Origin: Draconibacterium halophilum
Lineage (GTDB): Bacteria > Bacteroidota > Bacteroidia > Bacteroidales > Prolixibacteraceae
Length of the DNA: 64,000 bases
Reading direction: 5' to 3'
NCBI RefSeq assembly: GCF_010448835.1
Contig: NZ_CP048409.1
Span: forward strand, 2,302,001 to 2,366,000
Below are positions 36,734-45,342 of this stretch, piece by piece. The position numbers and the translations under genes are program-made. The notes beneath the pieces were generated by a model. That model had not been told where the DNA came from and searched no databases. It was given only the letters and a program-made list of their open reading frames with translations. The stretch's first letter is position 1. Every line of letters begins with the position of its first letter.

Positions 36734-37738
36734 TTACGATTCCGGTTCTTCGCTGAATTTAAATGTTTTATACAGGTATCCCATGGCCGGGAAAATAATC
36801 AACACACCAACAACCAATGCAATCAATAGATAAAACTGCGTTTGGTGCGGTGCTTTTGCAGCTTGTATTGTAATATCGTGACCGCTGTTTGTTTTTACCA
36901 GGACCGGAAACTGAATGGCAAACCACCCTGTTACGAGCAAGATAGTTTGGAATCCTGCCGTTAGTCGCAGCCAGTTGCCTTTGTTTTTGTTCAGAAAATA
37001 CCAGAATGCGGGCAGCGCCAGCGTTGCTAAAACAATACAGGTTACACTTATGGAGGAGTTTATAAAGTCTTTCAATAACGAATGACCAGCAAGTTTTGCT
37101 GTTGCAAAAACAATTGATCCCATTACAACCAAAGCGATTAGCAAACGTTTGGTCATGCGTGTGAAATAGATAATGTAGTCTTTGTCCTCTATTTCGCTAA
37201 CGGTAAAAATACCTGCCAGAAATGCAAACAAAAGTACCACAAACAAGCCCATGCTTACTGAAAACCAGTTAAGCCACGGATGGATGTATACGGCATAAAA
37301 CCCAAGTTGGTAATTCATCGAGATTTCACCGAGGATAAGTCCGCCAACGGTTACACCTAAAAAGAACGTGGTAAAAACACTGGAGAAGCGAAAAATAGCT
37401 GAATATATGGCTTTCGTAGGTTCCTCTTCAATATCGTATTGTCTGAAAGTAAAAGCTGAACCACGCATGATAATGCCAATGAGTACCAACAGAACAGGAA
37501 TGTGCAATGCCGTAAGAATAGTTGAATATACCGATGGGAATCCAACAAAAAGGATTACAACCACCAGAATTAGCCAAACGTGATTGGCTTCCCAGACCGG
37601 TGCTATGGCACGCGATACAATTTTTGATGCTTTTCCACGCGATAACAGTTCGAGAATGCCACCGCCAAAATCGGCACCTCCAAGTATAACATAAAGCAAT
37701 AAACAGATAACAAGTATGATGAGATTAGCTTCAGCCAT
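36734..37738 (-). CDS. cydB: Cytochrome bd ubiquinol oxidase subunit II
   Basis: A 334-residue membrane protein of the CydB family, the non-haem partner of CydA in cytochrome bd oxidase. It has about nine hydrophobic segments; the opening LGGADFGGGILELL is the family signature, followed by APVWEANHVWLILVVVILF. The gene overlaps the 3' end of cydA by 8 bases. I looked for a CydX-like small peptide in the 127 bases before rsmE and found none convincing. Confidence 0.94.
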   Translation of the reverse strand: MAEANLIILVICLLLYVILGGADFGGGILELLSRGKASKIVSRAIAPVWEANHVWLILVVVILFVGFPSVYSTILTALHIPVLLVLIGIIMRGSAFTFRQYDIEEEPTKAIYSAIFRFSSVFTTFFLGVTVGGLILGEISMNYQLGFYAVYIHPWLNWFSVSMGLFVVLLFAFLAGIFTVSEIEDKDYIIYFTRMTKRLLIALVVMGSIVFATAKLAGHSLLKDFINSSISVTCIVLATLALPAFWYFLNKNKGNWLRLTAGFQTILLVTGWFAIQFPVLVKTNSGHDITIQAAKAPHQTQFYLLIALVVGVLIIFPAMGYLYKTFKFSEEPES

Positions 37739-39041
37739 TTTGCAGATATTTTGATTGTAATAGTTTAATTTGGCGGCTCAACAACCAGATAACCACAAAA
37801 GTTAATATGGCATAAACCGCAGTAATCGTATAAAAAGTATACTGTATGCCGGGCATTGGAGTTAATGAATCTTTTGTTTTCATTATGCCATAAATAATCC
37901 ATGGCTGACGGCCCACTTCGGTAACGATCCAGCCGGCCTCGACAGCAATAAAACCCAGTGGCGTGGCTATGGCCAGCATACGCAGCCACCATTTTTGTTC
38001 AAACCAGTGTTTCCATTTGTAGGTTCCGGCAAAAAACAGGGCGGCTATCAGCATTAAAAACATTCCGATTCCAACCATCAATTGAAAAGAATAATGGGTA
38101 ATGGGAATAGGTGGCCATTCTTCTTCCGGAAACTCTTCCAGGCCCTTTACTTCGGCATTAAAATCGCCATGCGCCAGAAAACTCAGAAATCCGGGCAGTT
38201 TGATCGCGTATTTTACTTCGCGGTTTTCCACATCAGGAATTCCACCAATAATAAGCGGAGCTTTTTCCTGCGTTTCGAAATGCGACTCGAAAGCAGCCAG
38301 TTTTGCCGGTTGCAGTTCGGCTACGTTCTTAGCAGCCAGATCGCCACTTAAAGGTTGCAAAATAGCTGCCACCGATGCAAAAGCCAGGGCAATGGTAATG
38401 GCTTTAGCGTGAATCTCCAGTTTGTTTTTCATGTATAAAACAGCATGCACTCCGGCCACCGCAAAACCAGTTGCCGAAAAGGCGGCTATAGTCATGTGAT
38501 GAGCCTGCGAAAACCAGGCTTTGTTAAACATGGCTTTAACCGGATCGATGTTAATGGCTTGTCCATTCACCCAGTCGAAACCCGACGGAGCGTTCATCCA
38601 TGCATTAGCTGAAACTACAAAAATTCCTGATAAAACACCGGAAATTCCAACTACCATTCCGGTGTAAAGATGTACCCATTTGTTTAGGCGTTTCCAGCCG
38701 TAAAGAAATAATCCCAGGGCAATGGCTTCTACAAAAAAAGCTGTTCCTTCCCACGAAAAAGGCATCCCGAAAATAGGTCCGGCATGCTCCATAAACGTGG
38801 GCCATAACATGCCCAGCTCAAACGATAATACAGTTCCTGAAACCGCTCCAACGGCAAAAAATATAGCTACACCTTTTGCCCATGCTTTTGCCAAATCAAG
38901 GTAAACCGGATTTTTTGTTCGCAGCCATTTCCACTCAGCAACAAACATAAACCAGGGCATTACCATTCCTATGCAGGCAAATACGATATGAAATCCTAAC
39001 GAAACGGCCATTTGCATTCTGGCAGCCATAAATTCATCCAT
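37731..39041 (-). CDS. cydA: Cytochrome bd ubiquinol oxidase subunit I (short Q-loop)
   Basis: A 436-residue CydA. The haem b595 ligand is H18 (SLGFHIVFA); haem b558 is held by a His in SQAHHMTIAAF (H181 or H182) and a Met further on. E98 and E105 (SWEGTAFFVEA) match the proton-channel acidic residues. The Q-loop region between about residues 250 and 310 is short, and GRQPW near residue 376 is the usual signature. Cytochrome bd reduces oxygen to water with quinol at very high affinity, which suits life at low or fluctuating oxygen. It forms a two-gene operon with cydB; a 247-base gap upstream holds the promoter. Confidence 0.95.
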   Translation of the reverse strand: MDEFMAARMQMAVSLGFHIVFACIGMVMPWFMFVAEWKWLRTKNPVYLDLAKAWAKGVAIFFAVGAVSGTVLSFELGMLWPTFMEHAGPIFGMPFSWEGTAFFVEAIALGLFLYGWKRLNKWVHLYTGMVVGISGVLSGIFVVSANAWMNAPSGFDWVNGQAINIDPVKAMFNKAWFSQAHHMTIAAFSATGFAVAGVHAVLYMKNKLEIHAKAITIALAFASVAAILQPLSGDLAAKNVAELQPAKLAAFESHFETQEKAPLIIGGIPDVENREVKYAIKLPGFLSFLAHGDFNAEVKGLEEFPEEEWPPIPITHYSFQLMVGIGMFLMLIAALFFAGTYKWKHWFEQKWWLRMLAIATPLGFIAVEAGWIVTEVGRQPWIIYGIMKTKDSLTPMPGIQYTFYTITAVYAILTFVVIWLLSRQIKLLQSKYLQNG

Positions 39042-39288
39042 GTTTTATCCAGTTTTTCTGTTTTTATTGTATGCCATCCTTAACAACAATTACCTTTTGT
39101 AGTTCGAGGTTTTTTTTAGATTTCTGCATTCTATATAAGTATTCTGCCTCAAAATATTGATTGATTGTGATATAGAATAAAGTTCTGTCACAATTGTTAT
39201 GCTAATTTAGAAAATAAAATCGACCGATAATAAAGATATTCGGTGTTTTTAATAAACTAAAGTTTAAAAAGTGCAGTATCAAAAGGAA

Positions 39289-39783
39289 TTATTTAAACAT
39301 CCGCGGAACCAGATGGAATTTCAGTTTGCCACTTCGTGCTTCTACTTGTTCCCAATTATCAACATCGAAATTTATTCCAACGGTTGATGTGGTGGGCATG
39401 TCGCTGAAAAATTCATCGAGTAAATTGCAGACATAGTAGTAAAATCCCGGATTATGACCAAAAAAGAATACGGTGTTGGAACTGGGAGGTAATTTGTGTA
39501 TCAACTCCAAAAACTCGTGGGTGCTTAATCCATCGTAAATATCTTCAACAGTAATAATGTCTTGTCGTTTGAAATCAAGATTTTCGGCAAAGATCATGGC
39601 TGTTTTATATGCACGCTTGGCAGGACTTGAAATAATTGTATCTGGAATTACCCCTTGTTTTTTAAGATCCTTGCTTACCAGTTTTGCGTCGTTTTTACCA
39701 CGTTCACGCAGGTCGCGTGTAAAATCATCTTCGTACCCGTAAGGTACAGCTTTGCCATGTCGTACGATTACTACTTGTTTCAT
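39289..39783 (-). CDS. SixA-like histidine phosphatase
   Basis: A 164-residue histidine phosphatase superfamily protein. The catalytic RHG motif is at residues 7-9 (VIVRHGKA), followed by DFTRDLRERGKNDAKL, IISSPAKRAYKTA and the second active-site His in VFFFGHNPGF. These features fit SixA, which removes phosphate from histidine phosphotransfer domains; other small-molecule phosphatases of the same size look alike. It is followed upstream on the same strand by the ABM gene, with a gap of 57 bases. Confidence 0.85.
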   Translation of the reverse strand: MKQVVIVRHGKAVPYGYEDDFTRDLRERGKNDAKLVSKDLKKQGVIPDTIISSPAKRAYKTAMIFAENLDFKRQDIITVEDIYDGLSTHEFLELIHKLPPSSNTVFFFGHNPGFYYYVCNLLDEFFSDMPTTSTVGINFDVDNWEQVEARSGKLKFHLVPRMFK

Positions 39784-39840
39784 CTGTATAGATTAAAGGC
39801 CGTTACCGTAATCAAACGGCAGCGGTCTGGTTCGTTTTTT

Positions 39841-40119
39841 TTATACCAGTTCGTAAACGTCAATACTAACTTCTCCCAATTCTCCAATTTTAGGAACGGT
39901 ACTGGTAAAATGGGGTGTATTGTTGTGGTAGCTAATTGCTGCCTGATCTTTCCATTTCTCTATCAGGCAAAAGGTTAATGGATCGTCTACCTTTTTATGC
40001 AAAACATACTCAATATTTCCTTCCTCTGCACGCGATGCTTCTACCAATCCATCAATAAGTTTCATAAATGTTGATACCTGTGTTTTATCCACTATAAATT
40101 TAGCTACTATGGTAATCAT
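39841..40119 (-). CDS. Antibiotic biosynthesis monooxygenase (ABM) domain protein
   Basis: A 92-residue dimeric alpha/beta-barrel-type protein. The sequence ITIVAKFIVDKTQVSTFM, EEGNIEYVLHKKVDDPLTFCLIEKWKD and HFTSTVPKIGEL follows the quinol monooxygenase YgiN/LsrG pattern. Family members act on quinols or phospho-AI-2, or serve as simple stress proteins. No substrate can be inferred and no other quorum-sensing gene is near. It lies upstream of the SixA-like gene and may share its transcript. Confidence 0.82.
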   Translation of the reverse strand: MITIVAKFIVDKTQVSTFMKLIDGLVEASRAEEGNIEYVLHKKVDDPLTFCLIEKWKDQAAISYHNNTPHFTSTVPKIGELGEVSIDVYELV

Positions 40120-40260
40120 AATTTCAGTTTTAGTTTGATGTTATAATATTTAATCTTCTATGCCAAAACGGAATTAAAAAAGAAAATTCTGCTTTTGAAT
40201 AAGCTGTAGAAGTTGTCTTTAACAAATTTAACTTAATTTGTAGCAATAAGACAAATTTTA

Positions 40261-40773
40261 ATGAAACGAATTGGACTGTTATCGGACACACATGGATTTA
40301 TTCATGAACGAGTTTATACCTTTTTCGACAAGGTGGATGAAATATGGCATGCCGGCGATTTTGGAAATATTGAAACTGCTGACCAATTGGCTGCTTTTAA
40401 ACCTTTGCGTGGTGTGTACGGAAATATCGACGGGCAGGATGTGCGTATAGTACATCCAATGCACCAACGGTTTAAATGCGAGGAGGTGGATGTTTGGATG
40501 ACACACATTGGTGGTTATCCGGGACGTTATGAACGCTATGTAAAACCTGATATTTATAACAACTCCCCCGATTTGTTTATCAGTGGGCATTCGCATATTC
40601 TAAAAGTGATTTTCGATAAAAAGCTTAATTTTTTGCACATCAATCCAGGTGCTGCCGGTTACAAGGGCTTTCATAAAGTTTGCACTGCCTTGCGTTTTGT
40701 TATTGATGGGAAAGTGATTCGCGATCTTGAAATCTGGGAGCTTCCACGCCATGAAGCTGTTCCGAAAGTTTAA
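40261..40773 (+). CDS. YfcE/MJ0936-type metallophosphoesterase
   Basis: A 170-residue calcineurin-like phosphoesterase. The two-metal site is seen as SDTHG (residues 8-12), AGDFGN (about 36-41), GNID (about 56-59), a His in THIGGYPG and GHSH (about 105-108). Small proteins of this group hydrolyse phosphodiesters, but physiological substrates are mostly unknown. It is on the plus strand between minus-strand genes and ends 11 bases before the stop of the PLD-like gene. Confidence 0.88.
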   Translation: MKRIGLLSDTHGFIHERVYTFFDKVDEIWHAGDFGNIETADQLAAFKPLRGVYGNIDGQDVRIVHPMHQRFKCEEVDVWMTHIGGYPGRYERYVKPDIYNNSPDLFISGHSHILKVIFDKKLNFLHINPGAAGYKGFHKVCTALRFVIDGKVIRDLEIWELPRHEAVPKV

Positions 40774-40784
40774 TTTGGTGCAGA

Positions 40785-41459
40785 TTATTTTAGTTTTGGC
40801 AGCTCAAATAACTCCGTCCAAAGCCGGTTAAATTCTTCATTGTACTGTTTAACAATCTCAAATTTTGTAGTAGCTACCAGGTTTTCCTGGTTGTGTTTGG
40901 TGGCAGTATAGGTCCAGTTAAAACTGCCGGTTATAGCAATCTGCTTATCGATAATACCAAATTTATTGTGCATGTGATAATGCGAATGATCGGTTTTTAC
41001 AGGAATACCAGCCAGTGCCAATATTAAAATCTCTGAGCCGTAATCTGCAATTTTTTCATCGTCGGTAATGATGCGTACTTTCACTCCACGATTATGGCAG
41101 GAAATTATTCTTTTTGCGAGTTCGTTATCGGTAATAGTAAATATGCATAAGTCGACTGTTTCTGTTGCGTGATCGAGCAACTGTTTAATTTCGTTTTTAA
41201 TCTGGTGGCCCGGACTGAAAAATACGTGGTTAAAGTGAAAGGCATGCTGGTTAATGAGTGTAATACAAGTTTCCAGCCAGGAAATAACATGCTTATGCCC
41301 GGATGCTTCCAACTGTTTTCCCTTTTTAATCAGCAGGCTTTTTAATGCTTCTCTGTCGCGCCGGTTAAGTTTTTTTAGTCGGCCGGTAATGGAGCCGGGC
41401 ACCTCTTTTTCATTCAGCGAATCGCAACGCTTAACGAAGTAATTAAAAAGGTCTTGCAT
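40785..41459 (-). CDS. Phospholipase D-like (single HKD) protein
   Basis: A 224-residue protein with one PLD catalytic motif: H164, K166 and D171 in HMHNKFGIID, followed by ITGSFNWT, the pattern of Nuc/BfiL-type endonucleases that dimerise to form the active site. The N-terminal 90 residues are charged and helical and not assignable. A nuclease or phosphodiesterase role is likely; substrate and biological role are not shown. No signal peptide is seen, so it should be cytoplasmic. Confidence 0.83.
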   Translation of the reverse strand: MQDLFNYFVKRCDSLNEKEVPGSITGRLKKLNRRDREALKSLLIKKGKQLEASGHKHVISWLETCITLINQHAFHFNHVFFSPGHQIKNEIKQLLDHATETVDLCIFTITDNELAKRIISCHNRGVKVRIITDDEKIADYGSEILILALAGIPVKTDHSHYHMHNKFGIIDKQIAITGSFNWTYTATKHNQENLVATTKFEIVKQYNEEFNRLWTELFELPKLK

Positions 41460-41610
41460 GGTTTTTAAAGTTAAGGTAATAGTTTAAGGTAAAAGTACAA
41501 AGTTAACTGTTGCAATATTCAATCTCATTCAATCATAATTAGGAGCTACAAGTCATATTCCTTCCTTTGCCATTATTTCAAAATCTCACCGTCTCAGCGC
41601 TCAATTTTTA

Positions 41611-42453
41611 TCAATCCGGTTTCACAAATGTATGTGCCACCCAATTATTCTTCTCCATAAATCCGGCATTGGTCAGTCCCAGCTCTTCGGCTTTTACAAC
41701 TATATCCTGAATGTCCTCGGTGTAAAACCCACTCATTATCAGTGTCCCTCGTTTTTTTAATACTGAATAATAAGTTGGCATGTCGTTCAGCAAAACATTT
41801 TTATGAATGTTGGCAAAAATCAGGTCGTATTTTTCTTCTCCGAGCAGGCTGGCATCACCCAGTTTTGCATTAATATTTGTGATCTTATTCAGCGCTGCAT
41901 TTTCTTGTGTCCCCTCGTACGACCACTTGTCAATGTCGATGGCAGTAATTTGTTCGGCACCTTTCATCGATGCAAGAATACTGAGAATTCCTGTTCCGCA
42001 GCCCATATCGAGGATTGTTTTTCCTTTGAGATCATTTTGTAAAATCGACTCAATTATGGTGGCGGTTGTTTCATGGTTACCCGTGCCAAAGGCCATGTTT
42101 GGCTCAATAATAATTTCGTATTTTGTCTCGGGGTATTCAGTGTGAAACGGAGCTCTGATCAAACATTCGCCACCGATTACCAGCGGTTTGAAATAGTTTT
42201 TTTCCCATTCTTTATTCCAGTTTTGGTCAGCAATGAATTCCGATTCTACTACGAAAGAAAAATTATCTGAAAAAGTTTCAAGAACGGTGCTTAAGCTTTC
42301 TTCTGAATAGCTGTCCGAGGGAATAAAAGCTTCAAATCCGGTTTGAGTTTCAATAAAACTATCAAAACCAACTTCCGCTAGTTGAGCATTTAAAACGTCG
42401 CGTAACCACTCCTGGAAAGGAGTAATTTGTATGCTTATTTTTAGGTAATCCAT
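41611..42453 (-). CDS. prmA: Ribosomal protein L11 methyltransferase
   Basis: A 280-residue PrmA. The N-terminal domain recognises L11, and the C-terminal SAM domain has MAFGTGNHETTATIIE (about 122-137), ILDMGCGTGILSILA (about 149-163) and LIFANIHKNVL with the NIxxxxL pattern. It trimethylates ribosomal protein L11. The ATG at 42453 (MDYLKISIQI) is preferred; an upstream in-frame ATG adds 20 residues of no family match. It follows the DUF4857 gene by 71 bases, which could place it at the end of that operon. Confidence 0.92.
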   Translation of the reverse strand: MDYLKISIQITPFQEWLRDVLNAQLAEVGFDSFIETQTGFEAFIPSDSYSEESLSTVLETFSDNFSFVVESEFIADQNWNKEWEKNYFKPLVIGGECLIRAPFHTEYPETKYEIIIEPNMAFGTGNHETTATIIESILQNDLKGKTILDMGCGTGILSILASMKGAEQITAIDIDKWSYEGTQENAALNKITNINAKLGDASLLGEEKYDLIFANIHKNVLLNDMPTYYSVLKKRGTLIMSGFYTEDIQDIVVKAEELGLTNAGFMEKNNWVAHTFVKPD

Positions 42454-42524
42454 TGGTACGGTATTTCGCGCGAAGGTATAAAAAAACGGCCACGGGAGAG
42501 TTGCTGACTGCACAACTCATTTTT

Positions 42525-43760
42525 TTAATCAATAAATTTATTTGGAAATACGTTTACGGCGATAAAACCAAAAATTCCGCATATCCCAATTAGAAGTAAA
42601 TCAATAAGCTGGGTTTTTATTTTTTTCTTTCGTTTTCTGATAATCAGGAATTGAGTAATGATGAGTAAAAAGCAAATTATTAGCCAACTAAAAGATTTAT
42701 TTGTGCTGACAAAGAAATTTATATAACCTGAGTTGCTGTCGGTCATTTTAAGTTGAGCAGGGAAAAGCAATTGTGCAATTTGACCCTCGGTTCGCTCAGT
42801 TTTTGTTTGCCAGGTTTCTGAATATTCGTCAACTTTTTTATAGTCTCTGTTCAGTACCTGAGTTCTGATAAAACCGTCGCCAATGGTTGTTACATTAAAA
42901 TTAAAATAATCGCCGTAAATTCTGACTTCATATTTATCCGGATTAATATTATCTGCATCAAATCTCTCCAGCAGATAATCGTATTGTGTTAGCACAAACA
43001 ACTGGTTATTTTCGGTAAATAGATAAGCATAATAGAGCTTGTCGCTAAAATCGACACTCTGGATGGTTTTTAATTTCATCCCTTCCGGTAGTTCAACTTG
43101 GCGAACAAAAGGTAAACCCTTTTGCATTTTAATATGGAAAAGCTGGTCGGCTGAATCGATAACAAAATAACCTTCGTCGCACGATTTACGAGTGGTTGGA
43201 ATTCCGTTTATTGATTTTGCCGGAAACTGAAAACCACGTTTATAAAGTACTGCCGAGAACATCCGGCTTTTTTCCTCATGTATTTTATTTGTTTTGGCAT
43301 CAATAAACTCCATGCGCCAGGTAATGCGAAAAAAATCGTCGGGCATATTGAGGTTTGCACGGCCCGATTGCGATTCAAACAAAGGAAATAGTTTGGGTTT
43401 TGGGGCATGAATTTCTTCCGGTTTTACCCTGAATGAAGACCGAAAAGTGCTGGCATGTTGAATATTGATTTTTAGGCCATTTACGGAATCAGGCATTGAT
43501 CCATTCATAACCAGCTGTTGCGTATACATTAGTGGTAATTTCTTTTCATACACGTCACGTGACAATACTTTTCCCTCCGAGTTTGACCATTTTGATTCTT
43601 CGCCCGAACGAAAGATCATAAAATCATGATCAATGCAGCTATATTGAATAAACGGGGGTCTGACGGGTTTTTCAAATGCCATCCAATACAGTTTTGGCAG
43701 CACAATTGACAAACCTACAATGGCTAAAAAAACTAAAATATATCTGCTGATTTTTACCAT
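42525..43760 (-). CDS. DUF4857 domain-containing membrane protein
   Basis: A 411-residue protein with one N-terminal membrane segment (about residues 5-25), a long extracytoplasmic beta-rich domain (about 30-335), and two hydrophobic segments near the C-terminus (about 345-405). It resembles DUF4857, a Bacteroidota family of unknown function found beside ABC-type genes. The start codon is 1 base after the stop of the ABC membrane-protein gene, so it belongs to the same operon. A role as accessory or substrate-handling subunit of the ABC complex is inference. An in-frame ATG at 43832 lies inside the upstream gene and is not used. Confidence 0.72.
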   Translation of the reverse strand: MVKISRYILVFLAIVGLSIVLPKLYWMAFEKPVRPPFIQYSCIDHDFMIFRSGEESKWSNSEGKVLSRDVYEKKLPLMYTQQLVMNGSMPDSVNGLKINIQHASTFRSSFRVKPEEIHAPKPKLFPLFESQSGRANLNMPDDFFRITWRMEFIDAKTNKIHEEKSRMFSAVLYKRGFQFPAKSINGIPTTRKSCDEGYFVIDSADQLFHIKMQKGLPFVRQVELPEGMKLKTIQSVDFSDKLYYAYLFTENNQLFVLTQYDYLLERFDADNINPDKYEVRIYGDYFNFNVTTIGDGFIRTQVLNRDYKKVDEYSETWQTKTERTEGQIAQLLFPAQLKMTDSNSGYINFFVSTNKSFSWLIICFLLIITQFLIIRKRKKKIKTQLIDLLLIGICGIFGFIAVNVFPNKFID

Positions 43761-43761
43761 A

Positions 43762-44436
43762 TTACATTTCTCCTTTTCTGAACCGGTATCCCGAAAACAA
43801 CAATACAAATGATAAAAGAACAGCGAAGACAATTAACAGCGGCAGGGCGGGGTAATAAGCTCCTGTTGTGGCGGTTTGAAGATAAATGGGGACGAAAGTT
43901 GCAGCCACTAACAGGTATAGAAAACGATATTTCCATACCGGCTCCAAAACGATTAAAGCGGTGAAAAAATAAACTACAAATCCACACAAAAACCAGGGCG
44001 CCACAGAAATTAACGAAGCTTGAATGATCTCAGCAGGAAAATAAGCCAAACTCAGTGCGGCAAACAGCAGAACGATAACTGTACCAATCGCGAACAGGCA
44101 AAATGCACCGAACAGGATCATAATCAGCAGCACTTTGTTTTCATTAACAGGTAAATGAAATGTGAGCTTAATTCGTTTGTTAACGGTCTCCGGAAAATAT
44201 TGGGCTAAGGCAATTGCCAGCCCTCCGGCAACAGGTACAAATTTGAACAAACTGTAGGCAAAGAATTGATGCCCTTGGAAAAGGATGCTATACCAATAGT
44301 TTGCTGTTTCGTTAAACACAAAATCGTGCTGAACTTTTAGAAATATATTTCCAACGACTAAAACGCCGAGTGCTGCATAAATAGTTGTAACCCATCTGAT
44401 TTTTAGCCATTCTTTATATATAATCGATTTCCACAT
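43762..44436 (-). CDS. ABC transporter membrane protein (ABC-2-like)
   Basis: A 224-residue protein with about six hydrophobic segments and almost no soluble part, as in ABC-2-type permease subunits. The N-terminus (MWKSIIYKEWLKIRW) is the amphipathic start common to such subunits. It begins 4 bases after the stop of the ATPase gene and ends 1 base before the DUF4857 gene. I cannot identify a substrate; the type is usually an exporter or a lipid/peptide-handling pump. Confidence 0.72.
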   Translation of the reverse strand: MWKSIIYKEWLKIRWVTTIYAALGVLVVGNIFLKVQHDFVFNETANYWYSILFQGHQFFAYSLFKFVPVAGGLAIALAQYFPETVNKRIKLTFHLPVNENKVLLIMILFGAFCLFAIGTVIVLLFAALSLAYFPAEIIQASLISVAPWFLCGFVVYFFTALIVLEPVWKYRFLYLLVAATFVPIYLQTATTGAYYPALPLLIVFAVLLSFVLLFSGYRFRKGEM

Positions 44437-44440
44437 TTTG

Positions 44441-45325
44441 CTAATATTTTCCGGTTAATCCAATAAATGCATCTTCCAGTCCCATTTCAATTTTTTGAAA
44501 GTTTTTGTGCGCAATCCCATTGTTTTTCAAGAAGTTCAGAATCCTATCTTCCGATTCGTAAGTGTAGAGTTCAATTTTATTATTTACTTTCTCAATATTA
44601 CTTACAAAGTCTTCTCCCGAAAGATCGATAGACGGATTTTCAAGCTCCAGGTAAAACTGTTTAAATTCCTGCATAAACGAATTTACATTGCGTTGCGCCA
44701 ACACTGTGTTAAAATCCATAATTAGCAGATCATCGATCAGGCGTTCCATATCCTGGATAATATGTGAAGTGGTGAAAATGGTTTTGTTTTTAGCTTTGGC
44801 ATATTCGCGTAAGTAATCGATAAACAAACGGCGGTACCCGGGATCGAGGCCCATCGAAAAATCGTCGAGGATAAGCAAATCGGGATCTTGTGCCAAAATA
44901 AGCCCAAGCGCTACTTGCGAACGCTGCCCACACGACATGGTAGATATTTTTTGCTTTGGCGAAACCTGAAGTTTCGACATTAATTGCCAGTAGGGTTCGT
45001 TATCCCATTTAGGGTAGAATTTCGAGTAAAATTTCTCGATCTGATGGATGTTCATAAATGCATATTGAACGTGTCCTTCAATAAGAAAACCTATTCGGGC
45101 TTTGTTCTCCGGCGAAAGATGTTGTGTGTTCTCGCCATAAATCAGGCATTCGCCACTTTGCGGCTGCAAAAATCCATTTAGGATATTAATAGTGGTTGTT
45201 TTTCCGGTGCCATTTTTCCCCAGCAGCCCCAATATACTTCCACTCTGAACGTTAAAATTCAGGTTTTCGTAAACCAGCTTTTTGCCGTAATAGTGGGTTA
45301 GGTTTTTACATTCAATTGCGTTCAT
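44441..45325 (-). CDS. ABC transporter ATP-binding protein with atypical Walker B
   Basis: A 294-residue ABC ATPase. Walker A is GKNGTGKTT (36-44), the signature is MSCGQ (130-134) where LSGGQ is usual, Walker B is LLILDD (150-155), and the switch His is H188. The residue after the Walker B aspartate is normally the catalytic Glu; here it is Asp155, followed by FSMGLDP. ATP hydrolysis may be slowed. The C-terminal 75 residues, about 220-294, are a non-ABC extension like those of ABC-2 exporters. It is followed directly by its membrane partner and preceded after 17 bases by the DUF6850 gene. Confidence 0.88.
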   Translation of the reverse strand: MNAIECKNLTHYYGKKLVYENLNFNVQSGSILGLLGKNGTGKTTTINILNGFLQPQSGECLIYGENTQHLSPENKARIGFLIEGHVQYAFMNIHQIEKFYSKFYPKWDNEPYWQLMSKLQVSPKQKISTMSCGQRSQVALGLILAQDPDLLILDDFSMGLDPGYRRLFIDYLREYAKAKNKTIFTTSHIIQDMERLIDDLLIMDFNTVLAQRNVNSFMQEFKQFYLELENPSIDLSGEDFVSNIEKVNNKIELYTYESEDRILNFLKNNGIAHKNFQKIEMGLEDAFIGLTGKY

Positions 45326-45342
45326 CTTATTCTGATTAGCAG

